Below are positions 34,645 to 45,935 of a stretch of 64,000 bases of DNA, in pieces (the stretch's first letter is position 1; each line of letters starts with the position of its first letter). The notes below the pieces were generated by a model. The model was given only the letters and a program-made list of their open reading frames with translations, made no database searches and was not told the DNA's origin. This DNA is from Ypsolopha sequella (lineage: Eukaryota; Arthropoda; Insecta; Lepidoptera; Ypsolophidae). The stretch lies in NCBI GenBank assembly GCA_934047225.1, contig OW203987.1:7839501-7903500 (forward strand), given 5' to 3'. A program made the position numbers and the translations under genes.

Positions 34645-34862
34645 ATGATACAGACACTTTCTTTAAAAGGGGTGCCCCGTGGGATCAGGGCAAGATGTAT
34701 CATTGATATAGAAGATACCTGTATATATCGTCACGACATGAAACCCCGAGGGGTTGTCAGAGACGTTCCGAGTGTGTACTATGAAATGCAAATCATTATA
34801 GTCCACACTTGGTACACCCGCGTTTCATCGACGGTGATTACGTCCCAACAGTTCATGTAACT
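34645..34862 (+). repeat. SINE-like repeat family G, copy 1
   Basis: Shares cacgacatgaaaccccgagg, gtcagag, tatgaaatgcaaatcat and gtttcatcgacg-gattacgtccca with 44310-44425, 57695-57830 and part of 63650-63720. No ORF. Confidence 0.65.
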
Positions 34863-34892
34863 TACTTCGTTCATCTCTATTTTTGATAGACT

Positions 34893-35170
34893 GGTTTTTA
34901 GGGTTCCGTACCCAAAGGGTAACCAACGGGACCCTATTACTAAGACTCCGCTGTCCGTCTGTCTGTCCGTCTGTTACCTGACTCTATCTCGTGAACCGTG
35001 ATAGTTAGACAGTTGAAATTCTCACAGATGATATATCGCTATGACAACAAATGCTAAAAAACAGAATAAAATAAATATTTAAGGGGGCTGGGGGGATTTT
35101 TTTGCCGTTTTGATAGATAATGGTACGGAACCCTTCGTGCGTGAGTCCAACTCGCACTTGGCTGGTTTTT
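34893..35170 (-). repeat. ggttccg / ggccaagtgcgagt dispersed repeat
   Basis: Runs from tttttagggttccgtaccca to tacggaacccttcgtgcgtg and caactcgcacttggctggtt. Both ends are the lepidopteran signature also seen at 37391, 41889, 58245 and 61731. Confidence 0.7.
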
Positions 35171-35430
35171 TTTTTGTTTTTAAGCCTGAAAATAAGCCTT
35201 TGCCTAGTTTCGTCAATATTTTGAATTTTATTGTGAGTTTCTTTTTGTGGAAATAAGTAGTTATTATTATTATAGGTTTATCCGTTTTGCTAATTGTAAA
35301 TACAAGTATTTGTATATATGAGTTACCTTTAAAAAGAAAATTTTTAAACGTAAAAAATAATAACATCGTGTCAGGGCTGAAGTGTCTCTTTATTAGTTTT
35401 GTGAGCTTTTGATTATATTTATTAGTATTT

Positions 35431-35641
35431 TTTCGTTTTTTATATATAATTATATAGGTAAATACACATAAAAGAAACACAACTATTGCAGAATAACATA
35501 ATATTATATGATTATTACTCCAACTGATGCCGGGCCCAGTGGGGCCCGAAATATATCTTGGACTATATTATGTTATTCTGCAATAGTTGTGTTTCTTTTA
35601 TGTGTATTTACCTATATAATTATATATAAAAAACGAAAAAA
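35431..35641. repeat. Hairpin element with the cgaaatatatc motif in its loop
   Basis: Left arm 35431-35505 (aatacacataaaagaaacac, aactattgcagaataacata) is matched inverted at 35565-35641, almost perfectly over about 75 bp. The loop holds aactgatgccgggcccagtg gggcccgaaatatatcttgg. A second motif copy lies at 35708-35755. Confidence 0.88.
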
Positions 35642-36699
35642 CAAGCTGATAAAGGCAATATATATATTTTTCATTTATTAGTATTAAAACAATAAAAAAA
35701 ATATATAACTCGATAAATTTCGGCCCTCGGTATGGGGCCGTCATCAGTCGACTGATGATGATGATAAACCGCCGTTGACGCGAGCGCTCCGCGCCTTAAA
35801 TTATATTTCGGAAATAGCGGATATATTCCATGTTGCTCGGAATGAGTTTACGAGAACAGCGTTGTTTGTGCTGTGCTACAAGAAGGTGTTTTTGTAAAAT
35901 TATTGAAATTGTATATTAAGCTTGTATAAAGTAAGATTTGTGGTTGTAAATATACATATCTATCGAATTAGGCTAGCCTGTAAGGATACATGTTTGTGAA
36001 TAAATAAATAAAAATAATCAAAAGCTCATAAAAGAAAAAATATAATATATTTATAAACGTTTATTAGTTTTGTTTATCTATAGTTTTTACAAAAATCGAA
36101 CAGGCAAATGGTTGAAAAAAAAACGCAATGCAGAACAATACATTAAAATGCATGGATTTGATCATTTTATTTATTGTTTAAAATATAATTTTTTCATTTC
36201 TAATATACAATTTTTACTATTTTAGGTCATCTTTAGGTTTTAAATGTTATTTAAGTTGTTAGTTAAGTTTCTTGTTTCTAGTTAATTAAAGTTTAGATTT
36301 TAGTGTTTATTTATACTTTTACATTTTTTTTTCGGAAGATTTATCTTCCATTGTATCATTTAATTTTGTTTGGGTGTAATTTTGTTTGTTTGTGTGTTCT
36401 TTTTCTACCTGTAAAATTCAATCGAATCAAAAATTCTAAACGATGAAGACAAGAACTTGTGATTGTATAGGTAAATACATAGTTACGTAGGCAGCAAAAG
36501 TAAGTAATTCCAATCGAAATATTTCTCTGTCGTCAAGGAACAAAAACCGTAATGGATGTTTTAAATTATGTATGTAGGACAGGTCAGAAGAATATTATTG
36601 GCCGACAAGGAACGCTGTGCTGTAGGGTGTCCAAACTGCCTAATATTGAGGTAAGTAGCTGATTAATAATTATTAATAATAAAGAGGTAAAAATAGAAA

Positions 36700-36735
36700 T
36701 TTTGCTTAAGATATATTTCGGGCCCCACTCGATAG
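36700..36735. repeat. Single copy of the aagatatatttcgggcccc motif
   Basis: aagatatatttcgggcccca is the same short motif as at 22022, 35522, 39781 and 50967. The surrounding 35760-37390 is otherwise AT-rich and unremarkable. Confidence 0.55.
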
Positions 36736-37390
36736 ATACAATCAATGTTCATTTGTTTTGCTTTTTATTGCACTTTCATCTTTTAAAAATCGAACGTGCC
36801 GTAACTTCTCACCAGTTTGAGAAATGTTTTACAAAAATATCACTTCTACCAAATACGCCAAGTTTTAAAAAGCGCATGTTATTATTTAAAAATGATACTC
36901 GCTAAATGTGGACAGTATTTTTCAGATAAATCAAACATTAAGGGAAGAGGATCATATTTTGATGCCGTACAAAAAGAATTGTCGTCTCAGTTGTACGCTA
37001 ATGGATAAAATCGAATAAAAATTAAAATAACTTTATCTATCGCCCAACCTTTACTTCCTATCTGTATTGAAATTTTGGGTAATCAACATGTTTCAAAAAT
37101 ACAACAAAGTACTCAGAAATCTTGTATTTTGTGCTCCAAAACGTCTCATTTCCACACAGATTTTTCTCAAATAACAACATTTTTTTAAGAATTTGAATAC
37201 ATATTGACCCCTTGGTAGTTCATAAACATTTGAAAAATGCAGTAGTTTAATATATAGGCTAAATAGGATAGCAATAAAAAGTTAAGAGCTAGGACACGAA
37301 ATCGCGGTAAAAAGTTACCGTCTAGCCTTAAAACAACTGAACTGATTTAACTGAGTTTATTTAAAAATAAAATATACACGTGTAATAGAA

Positions 37391-38028
37391 AAAACCGGCC
37401 AAGTGCGAATCAGACTCGCGTTACTAGGGTTCCGTTTTGTGGATGATAAATTTAATTTTGGCATTTTTTTCGTGAACCAGTTTTGAAGATAAAGGGGCGG
37501 ATATACATTTTATATTTCTTATTTGTGCTCAACTTTTTTTAAATTGATATAGTTTTCCTGTAATTGGCTAGTTATGATATAGATCAAAATATATAAAAAC
37601 CAAAAAAATATGAAATATTCTATAATTGATATTTTTTCATATTTTTTGGTATACCAGTTTCGGAGATAAGGGGGGGGAGACATACATATTTTTGTGGTTT
37701 TTTAGAGATTTATCGAAACCAGTGTCAATAAACAGTAAAAGTCTACATTTTTACAATTAAAATTTTAATATCTAAAATTTGATACCCATATTACGATTTT
37801 AGGATAACATTTTTTAATTGTTTCACTTTTATTTTTAGAAAAATTTTGAACAATTTTAATTTTATTTTTTTTATATTTTGATAAATGGGCAAATTAATGC
37901 TATTTTTATACCAAATTGCATTTCTTTATCTTTAACTGTGCTAAAGTTTTGAGGCTGAGACGGACGGACAACGGAGTCTCACCATAAAGGTTCCTTTTAC
38001 CTTTTAGGTACAACGGAACCCTAAAAAA
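37391..38028 (+). repeat. Dispersed repeat family A, copy 2
   Basis: Starts aaaaccggccaagtgcgaat, contains gtggatgataaatttaattt and gacggacaacggagtctcac, ends acggaaccctaaaaaaag. The best preserved of three copies. Confidence 0.8.
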
Positions 38029-38287
38029 AGGCGACCGTAGAAAAGAATGCTTGAAAAACATAGCGTATTTCCTAAGACGTCCATATTTCAGGGGCATCCT
38101 ACAAAAGTTACAAAGTGCATTTACAAAAGTTTTTACATTTAGTTTGCTCGACGATGGTACGAACAGCGTATGATGGAAAACTGTGCTGATGGTATAATTA
38201 CTATTATTACCTATATATTTCGATAACATAAACAAAATAATCATATAAGTGATGAGGCGTGAAGATAATCACGTCGTAAAGAAAGAC

Positions 38288-38721
38288 TTTATTTATTTAT
38301 AGTTAAATTTTTCGACACCTTTTCTCCTAGTTTGACTATTATATCGATTCGGTGTAGAATATCTTTACTTATTTGACAGAACTAAACTTGATTCAAGCCT
38401 TCTGTCCTTGTCTTTTCGATAAGGAAAGAAAAATACAGGACACTTAAAATAAGGTTAGTCCTGTCAAATAAATTAAGTCGTGTTACGCCAAATCGACACC
38501 AATTTGGAATTACATTAAGTCACTGCGATTATATTTTATTAGATGAATTTTAACATTCTACTCATTCATTGTCTAGGAGCTGGTTAAATGAAATTTTGAA
38601 AGCAGCTTGAGTATATTTTATAATAAAACCGACTTTTTGCTACTTTGCCCCGAATGCGTCCCTCTCGCACTGACCCTTCGCATATGGAGTAACAGGGACG
38701 CTAAAAAATTTACATATCTTC
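38288..38721 (+). repeat. Dispersed repeat family E, copy 2
   Basis: Contains tttttcgacaccttttctcc, an internal hairpin (ttatttgacag ... cctgtcaaataaat), accgactttttgctactttg and catatggagtaacagggacg. Related to 27000-27525, 42930-43165 and the hairpin at 47222-47385. Confidence 0.78.
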
Positions 38722-39092
38722 TTAGGGTTAAACGTCAGTCGCTAAGCGCAAACTGCATGACTTAACTTTGTTTTTCTTGTTAAAAAAAAAATTTAAAAGC
38801 ATTTTGTTCTGTGGCAATTGAAGCCAATAGTGTAGTATTAATGAGGTTTATAAAGAAAGAGTTTGAAATTGTACATCATGATCTTTTCAAAACCAATTTT
38901 AAATGCTGTTTTAACTTTGTTTGGACAAGATCATGGCTAAATTTGAAACTCATGCTTTATAAACCTTACTAATACTGAACTATTGGCATCAACTGCCACA
39001 TACCAAAATGATTTTCAATTTTTAACTTTTAAAAAAGAAAAACAAAGTTAAGTTACGCACTTTGCCCTAAGCGACTGATGTTTAACCTTAAA
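38722..39092. repeat. Foldback element family B, copy 2
   Basis: About 370 bp: ttagggttaaacgtcagtcg and gacttaactttgtttttctt at the left, mirrored at the right (aagaaaaacaaagttaagtt, cgactgatgtttaacctta). Abuts family E directly. Confidence 0.9.
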
Positions 39093-39096
39093 GTCC

Positions 39097-39215
39097 AGAA
39101 CCTGGCCACAACAACAACCCGGGATAGAATACCCTGGCACCGACGTACGAACAGGCTTAACCAAAGCTGAACTAAGAATAGGAGGGCTAGAGAAAGAAGA
39201 AAGAAGAAGAACATA
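39097..39215 (+). repeat. LINE 3'-end fragment (decayed)
   Basis: Conceptual reading gives TRDRIPWHRRTNRLNQS, a stop, then a basic tail. This looks like the end of a LINE ORF2. Too short and broken to classify. Confidence 0.35.
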
Positions 39216-41099
39216 AATAAAATCAATGTCTACTAGTATCAATATCTTTTGTAAACACCAACAATAAAATGCGTTTTGCAATGGTTTTACACTACTAGAC
39301 GAATTTTAATATTGTTTTGAGTAATACATTAAAAGAAGATTTAAGTATTTAAATGGTTGACTACCCAAGGCAAAGGGGAGGCTAAAACACTTTTAATATC
39401 ATTTATAATTCAGTTTTACAGAAAACTTGTATGTATATAATAACATATCTATTATCTAAGTATTTTAATCCGAGATATGTATGTCATGGCCTGATATAGA
39501 TTAGCTGGACGGTAAAATTAAATAGGTACATGGAATATCGTGTTCGCTATAATTACTTATGTTGAAATATGACAAAAATATGGGTATACCCATGAGAATA
39601 AGTCACATTGAAAAACATTCTAAGCCAAGGAGAGTCTTGGGTGAAGCCACTCTTTGTTCAATAATATCCACCCTTATTGTTGTTTTTTAGAATTGGAAAA
39701 TTCCTCCACAGTGAATTTGACTATGATATGTAGTTTATATATAGGTATAATTAATAAAATAAAATGCAAGTTAATGTGAGATATATTTCGGGCCCTATCC
39801 TGGGTCCGGCATCAGTCACAATGAAATTGACAAAAAATAAATAAAATAATTAAAAATGTAACCTAAAAAAGTGTCCCACCTAATAAAAAAGTATGTGTGG
39901 GTGCTATCGAAGAAGGCGCTGCCGCTAGCCCGCTATGACTATGATAAAAAACCAAGTTTTATCAAATATATTAAAATCAGAAAACCTTGCTAAAATAAAA
40001 GTTATACATAGTTTTTATGATTAACTGGTAAGTTTATTTTGATATAAAATAACAACCTTAACCACTGCTCTCTGAGCGAGTTCGTAAGGGCTGCTATGTG
40101 GGTGTTATGTTACTGAAAAATTGATGTATTAGTTGTTATTTAGGTTGTTTATTTTAAATTAAGTTGGTTTACTTCTTACTCTATTGTATTAGGATTACTT
40201 GTAATAATAGCTGTTATGTGTAAATAAATAAAGCCTTAATTTTAGGACAAGCCTTTGATTTTACATGTGGGTTGTGACTATGACGTAGTGGATCTACAAA
40301 ACCGGAAAAATATAAAGTTGTAGCACTTGCTACGACGTAGCAAAAGGAGACGTAAACTTTTACGAGACGTCACATTAGAAGAAACTGTAAAGAAAAGTAA
40401 TCGTGGGATAAGTCTTCTGTTCATACGAACCTGCTCTTACTTATTTAAATTCTGTAAAAACGAAAAATTCTGTTTTAATGTCAACGTACCAAAAATGTTC
40501 ATATAAAAAAAAACTAAATCAAAAATCTTCGAGATTCAAAAGTCTGCCCGCAACATAGAGCACTGACATATTTATTATTTTAATTTTTTGTTTATTTACG
40601 TCAAAGAATTTATGTCACATTAAATTTTTGGACAAAGTTTAAAACATTAAGCAGCACGGCATAGTATAATACCGTTTTCCGTATATTCATGTATTCCTCT
40701 CTCTTTTCATCAAGAGACCAGTCCCTGGAGCAGCGAACATTTTACCTTTTTACAAAATGCATAAGTGGGTTAATCAAGCCAAGTAAGATATTTATAAGGC
40801 CACGTAACTTTGAGGCAGTGAGGTCAGGCTCTCCACAAATGACTCCAGGAAAATTTCATCTCAATCTGGTGTTAAATGTGTTTTTTCTTCTTGTTACAAA
40901 TTAATTATTTTAACACTGACACGTAACGTTTTATGACATGATAAATACAAAAAATCTGTAAATAAATAAATTAATACAACCGACCAAATAAATATAAATG
41001 TAGGTTGTACAAGTGGTTTTATTTAACAGGCATATTCTAGCGAAAGAAATCATTATTTTTACAAATAGTTTACAAGCTCAGAAAAAATATAAAGGTACA

Positions 41100-41450
41100 G
41101 AAAAGAACATACTAACTTTAAGATTTATATTATTACTGAGTACGGATAGCGATGCACCGAAGACTTGCCTCAACTTGGACATTTTGTTTTTGATGTATTT
41201 TCTGTACTTATTTTCTGAAAGAAGAGTGACGGAAGAAATTTATGGTGCGCAAGTGGAAGATGAAGCTTGACCAGGCCACCCTAGAAGGATGTATGTTGAC
41301 CAAATTGATAACATATTTAAGACCAAAGTCAAACGTACTTGGAATAGAAGAGCTTGTATGACTAGATTGATGGATGTGGAAGAGGTGACAGGACCGTAGC
41401 AGATGGAAATCTCTATTCTCTGCCTATCCCTCTAGGAGAAAAGCGTAAGT
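41100..41450 (+). pseudogene. Decayed non-LTR element ORF remnant
   Basis: Broken frames encode pieces such as QIDNIFKTKVKRTWNRRACM and TRLMDVEEVTGP, with a final CLSL.EKR, resembling the C-terminus of a LINE polyprotein. Several stops and frameshifts; not functional. Confidence 0.4.
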
Positions 41451-41888
41451 AAAGATAACACAGTCGGTAGGTTGTGGGCTCTCAATATTGAGACGAGGCT
41501 GAAGAGAATAAATTATCATGGGAAATTAATAATGTTTATAAAAGGATTACCTTCTTTACGTCTCCGGAAAAAATAGCAAAGATCTCGCAAAACAACAAAA
41601 ACAATTGGGTACCTATGTGAAAAATTATTTAGTAAACAACAAATAAGTTGAGGTGTCGTTTGTCTAGACGACGACATTATGTCTGGGCTGTATAAATTAT
41701 CAGAAGCATGTATGAAAACATGCTTAGGACGAAAACACAATGAGACCTACTGACTAACTATATGTGGAAATGTGCCTAACCCTCGTTCTGCGGGAACCTT
41801 ACTAGAATTTTACAGAAAGAATGATTGACAGAATGATTGAATGAATAAACACTCTTTTGCACAAAAAACAAGATATTTACAACATACA

Positions 41889-41945
41889 CAACCGGCCAAG
41901 TGCGTGTCGGGCCACGCGCTGTGTAGGTGCCGGAACCCTCGCACC
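41889..41945 (+). repeat. accggccaagtgcgtgtcgg repeat end
   Basis: accggccaagtgcgtgtcgg followed by gccacgcgctg and ccggaaccctcg: one end of the ggttccg-type lepidopteran repeat, here without its body. Confidence 0.6.
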
Positions 41946-42929
41946 AGTGTCGCCGCTGCCCGTCACCAGTAATTACACTCATGTGGTATACAATTCTCGT
42001 CAGTCGTCTTTTAAAATAACTTTACACCAAATTATTTGGAGATTATTGGATAAAAGCAAAAACAAAATTCGCATTGTATTTTAGTACAAAATACTTTTTG
42101 TTTCCATTCTAGAATAGACGTATCGAGGGCGCCGGCCGGTGGATAGCGGGGTAACTATATGTTATTTTGCAGCGTGGGCAGCAGTGCTAGCACGAGCTAA
42201 AGATACAGCGTCATTCGTCTGTGCAGCAGTAGGTGCTAACGAATAAATATGACAGAACATGCGGTCTCTAGGACAACAAAACACTGTTTAGAGAAGAGAA
42301 GCAAGGTACTCTAATATGTGTTATCAAAATTATTATTAAAGTCGTTTATTTAGGGCCCAAAAAAAAAGTTGTAGCAAATAAAATAAAAAGTATTATTTTG
42401 ATCAAAACGCCCAAATTAAAGTCCGCTGCTTACAAATTTTGCTATTTAACGAGTCTTCGTCAAACGGTAGAATTCGGCATTTCCTAGTTGCCTTCTATTG
42501 CCTCGGCATATAGTAATTCTGTTAAAGTATTGAGAGTCGCTGCGCTCCGTTCCGCTCCCAATATGTACTTAGATGTAAATCTAACACGCTCCTCTTCGCT
42601 CCACTCGCCATCGCATCTATTTTTCACTTTTTGGTGAAAGATATTCGATCTCGGGTTTTTAGAAAATGACGAAGTCATTTTACAAAAGGTGGGCATTTTT
42701 CAATTTGCAGAGGCAAATTACAAAACAGCGAGCGTTTAGAAACTGACGACGTCGTTTGTAAACGGTGGAATTTTACTATTTGCCAGCCACATATATCAAT
42801 AATGTAGCAATCTATTTACACTTGGTATAACACACGTACATGTGAAAAGAAAATTTGGTCCCCTAATTATGGACCATTTAAACCATAGAACTTTCTGTGA
42901 TTTAAATCATTACAATATTAATGTTTTAG

Positions 42930-43165
42930 AAAGAGTCTTCAAACACACCTTTTCTCCTCGTTTAACGAATATGAATCATGCACAGATCCTAAACTTATTT
43001 TATTAGATCAGTTTAACATTGTTAGAAATTTTGCTAGCTATTTTAGTTTTCTTTTTAAGAAAACATTTTTTTTCTTTTATGTGTCAATCCGCCCCTCTCG
43101 CACTTTTTTTTTCGCTTGGAGTTACAGTGACAAAAATAAAATTCACATAGCCTTTAAATAACTAG
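42930..43165 (+). repeat. Dispersed repeat family E, copy 3, next to exon 1
   Basis: Shares caccttttctcctcgttt, ttttattagatcagttt, cgcccctctcgcac and ggagttacagtgac with the other copies. It ends about 10 nt from the exon 1 splice donor (GT at 43174-43175), so the first bases of the long first intron are immediately followed by transposon-derived DNA. Confidence 0.65.
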
Positions 43166-43175
43166 GGCAACTGAC

Positions 43176-43252
43176 CTCCGTAAAGGATTTTCGTCGGAGA
43201 GTATAAAGAGCGACGTGGGCCCTGGAGTAGCGGGCTGGTGCGCGCCGCCCAT
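43176..43252 (-). CDS. cac: cac exon 1: start codon and cytoplasmic N-terminus
   Basis: The exon reads MGGAHQPATPGPT followed by SLFILSDENPLR and ends two bases into an Arg codon at a GTCAG donor. SLF-L-S-EN--R just before IS1 is the conserved Cav2 N-terminal motif. Joining to the exon at 34387 gives [14 protein letters not shown] without a frame error. The ATG at 43252 has a good context (ACCATGG). The same frame stays open upstream to about 43320, with a possible acceptor (ttccag) near 43310, so an upstream coding exon and a longer N-terminus cannot be excluded. Confidence 0.82.
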
Positions 43253-43325
43253 GGTATCAGCTGACGCCGCGCGAGCCTGCGCTCCCGCCGCCTCCTGCGC
43301 TGCCGCCAACCTGGAACCGAGAACA
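43253..43325 (-). other. GC-rich 5' UTR or N-terminal extension of cac
   Basis: This stretch upstream of the ATG is strikingly GC- and CpG-rich against its AT-rich surroundings. In the cac frame it reads as Ala/Gln/Arg-rich sequence (LAAAQEAAGAQARAASADT) leading into the ATG. It could be 5' UTR, or coding sequence reached from an upstream exon through the acceptor-like ttccag near 43310. An in-frame TAG lies just beyond that acceptor. Confidence 0.5.
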
Positions 43326-44309
43326 TGGCACTATTTAAAAGTCCGTATCATGTCAAATGCACAACTTCAAACGACCATTTCACATTGCATATTTTGTCAA
43401 TCAGTTTAAGGCGATTACCGTCGCCAAATTAGCAGCTCGATGTTTGTCTGTATGAATATTGACGGAAACGACATTGAAATAACGTTCAAATCAGTGCACA
43501 ATGCGTGGTGGCTGTTACGACGCTCGCTGCGTCCTTGAAAGGGCAAAATAGGAGAAAGTAATACTTTTCACATGGGCGTCATTGTTCGATTGAATAATTC
43601 TATGTTATATTTATAGCTATCAAGTTTATCTATTTATCAAAGCATAAATGAATTAAATCACCTAAGCCGCTTAGGAGCAGTAGGAAATTCAAGACAAAAA
43701 AAACACCATTCAGTTGAAACAATTTTTCATATAGAAGTTTTGGTGGTACAAAAAAGAAAAATGTTGCATATGTTGTCCTAGAGTTGATAATACATAATAC
43801 ATTTTTTCAATATTTTTGGTTTGGCCATAAAAGAGGAGTAGGCTTTAGAAAGTACCCATTTGGCGATATTAAGGGCCTTAATAAAAATAATAAAGGTAGT
43901 AGACAAAAAGGAAATAGCTTTAAGTTCACTTGATACAAAAAAATTACGAAGTTACCTCAAAATTTCATGTTTTTTAAGAGTTATAGGGCCTTTCTTAAAT
44001 CATACATACCTGAAATTAGTATTAAACATAAGTTAACAAATAGCCCCGTGGGTGAGCCTTAATATATTTTAATAATTTTGATATAAAATAAAAACTCAGT
44101 TTTTTGGTGTTCGTAACAGGTGTTTGTAATAGCACAGAGCGCGCTATTTTAAACTAAAAGGAGACTTCATAGAGTTCAGTTCTGATTGATGCAAAATGAG
44201 GTGCTCAATCTGATTATTTTGAAGCCGTTCCGTTACACGTTAGGCTTGGAATGAGACAATTGACGGAAATATTTAACAATAATACATTCTTATGACATAA
44301 TTCTCATGA

Positions 44310-44425
44310 CATGAAGGGGTGTCGGATGTGTTTTCGAGTATGGGCTGTGAAATGCAAGTCACAGTCCAAAGTCGTTCACACACGTTTTATTGACGATTTC
44401 ATCCCAGCATGTGGTGAATTGTGAT
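44310..44425 (+). repeat. SINE-like repeat family G, copy 2
   Basis: catgacatgaaggggtgtcg, gtatgggctgtgaaatgcaa and cgttttattgacgatttcat match the order of motifs at 34725-34860 and 57700-57820. Confidence 0.6.
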
Positions 44426-44462
44426 CAAAAGCAGACTTTCATTTAATATTATATAACTAATT

Positions 44463-45086
44463 AATTATTTAAAAACTATCTCTGTGGCAGAGAGCTACAG
44501 GTAAAAATGAAATCAGCTGGCGTCAGTGACATAGCTAAAATTTATCGCGGAGTTCCGCAGGGAAGTGTACTCAGCCCGATATTATTTTTAATTTATATTG
44601 ATGGTCTATGCGGCCTTACATTAGAAAAGAGATTAATTTTATCATATACGGATGATACTGTCCTCAGGAGGAAGAATCTTTTAAGCAGGCAAACCAGAGA
44701 TTGGGTAACTTCAGGGATTGGTTAGAAAGATATCTACTGACTCTTAATGTCAGTAAAACCTGCAAGTATATGTGTTTCAGAAAAACTGAACGTGAACACA
44801 CCAAGTTCAAGGATCACGGTTTTAAAATGCACAAAATATGTGACTCCCCTGAACTAGAAATAGTTGACACATAAGGTACTTAGGTGTGCTTGTTAATGAT
44901 AAAATTAACTGGGCAAATCATTATCAACTAGTTTCAGGTCGCATTCGAAGACTTTATATATAAGAAATATTATTATATAAGAGACTTCGATGCATAATAT
45001 TTACTATGCACTAGATCAGCGTTTATTTTAACTTTTAGTATAGGCTTTTTGTTTTGTTTTTATTTAGTGTAATTTATTTGATTTCC

Positions 45087-45124
<38 letters not shown>

Positions 45125-45935
45125 TAGATATATATATAGATATTTTTTTTTTGTCACCTTTTTGTTTGCATGGGATTTTTGACACTGTTACCCTAAGTTT
45201 CAAGTTTACTTAGATTAGGGAACAGGGCTACTCCCTGGGTACAGCTTAGATTATATGTAGAAATAAGTAAAGTTAATAAGTTGTTAAATAAGTAAGTTGT
45301 TTAAATATAAAAGATTAAAGCGTTTCTTAACCTGTGGTCCGCGGACCCCTGAGCATATGTATGGGGGTCCACAGCCTAATCTATGGACCATTTAACAATG
45401 ATAAATAAATGCTACCAAGTCTCGTAAATGCTACGCACACCGTGCTACTAAGTAATACGGCGAACGTGATCCAACAGGCCGATTTGAGACTACAACTCAG
45501 TAGTAATTTAAACCCAAATATCACCAATTAAGTTGCAAAAAAGCAGCACCAATCTTCTCATCAACGTATTTTATATGAAAAAGTATATTTTTTTTGTAAT
45601 TTGTAGAACTAAAATAAATGGTCCGAAATTTATTGCTGCTTTTTTATCAAGGGACTCCTTAAAAGTGTGGTTGATTTCCTAAGGGGTCCGTGGACATAAA
45701 AGGTTAAGAAACGCTGCACTAGCTGAATCTTTCGTTAGATACTGTATATAATTGGGGTGGTGCTGCAAAAGCACGCCAAATTAAGGTTGAGCGTGCGCAA
45801 CGGGCGGTATTAAAAGTGCTATTTATTAAGGATTATCTGTATCCAACCACGGAGTTGTATAAAGTCATAAAGGTGCTTATTGTACGAAAACTGCTCATTG
45901 TGAATATTTTGAGTAACATAAACATCTCAAACAGA
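44463..45935 (+). pseudogene. Non-LTR retrotransposon reverse transcriptase fragment, split by a hAT-like insertion
   Basis: The frame at 44507 encodes IYRGVPQGSVLSPILFLIYI and then LSYTDDTVL, i.e. RT motifs with the catalytic DD. Later pieces in other frames (WLERYLLTLNVSKTC, YLGVLVNDKINWANH, GRIRRLYI) and, after 45717, ALAESFVRYC, GGAAKARQIKVERAQRAV continue the order of a jockey-like LINE. There are several frameshifts and stops. It is 5' truncated and interrupted at 45017-45716. Confidence 0.82.
45017..45716. mobile_element. hAT-like non-autonomous transposon (700 bp) inside the LINE fragment
   Basis: Ends are CAGCGTTT (left) and AAACGCTG (right), flanked by near-identical 8-bp sequences cactagat (45009-45016) and cactagct (45717-45724), a typical hAT target duplication. 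Removing it rejoins the RT reading frame region (YYALAESF). A second end-like sequence (agcgtttcttaacctgtggt, ccgcggacccc) at 45328 suggests a nested or internal copy. A (TA)n tract lies at 45088-45140. No transposase. Confidence 0.78.

Larger units (their letters stand above)
948..43252 (-). other. cac: cacophony-type Cav2 calcium channel alpha-1 gene, 3' truncated by the window
   Basis: This is the transcribed span of a presynaptic-type voltage-gated calcium channel pore subunit. I followed 28 constitutive or alternative exon positions on the minus strand, all with GT-AG borders and matching phases. One isoform gives exactly 3960 nt (1320 codons) from the start codon to the beginning of IVS6. 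Four domains, each with S1-S6, are recognisable, and the four selectivity-filter glutamates are present, which marks a high-voltage-activated calcium channel. The beta-subunit binding motif [13 protein letters not shown] in the I-II linker and overall similarity to fly cacophony and vertebrate Cav2 support Cav2 rather than Cav1 or Cav3. In flies this channel carries calcium influx at synaptic active zones. The II-III linker is only about 85 residues, so there is no room for the vertebrate synprint region. The rest of IVS6, the EF-hand/IQ region and the C-terminal tail lie outside the window. Confidence 0.95.

Noticed and set aside
43215..43409. 64-codon Ala-rich frame on the plus strand over exon 1
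   Set aside because: Antisense to the GC-rich exon 1 and its upstream stretch; the minus strand gives the conserved Cav2 motif.
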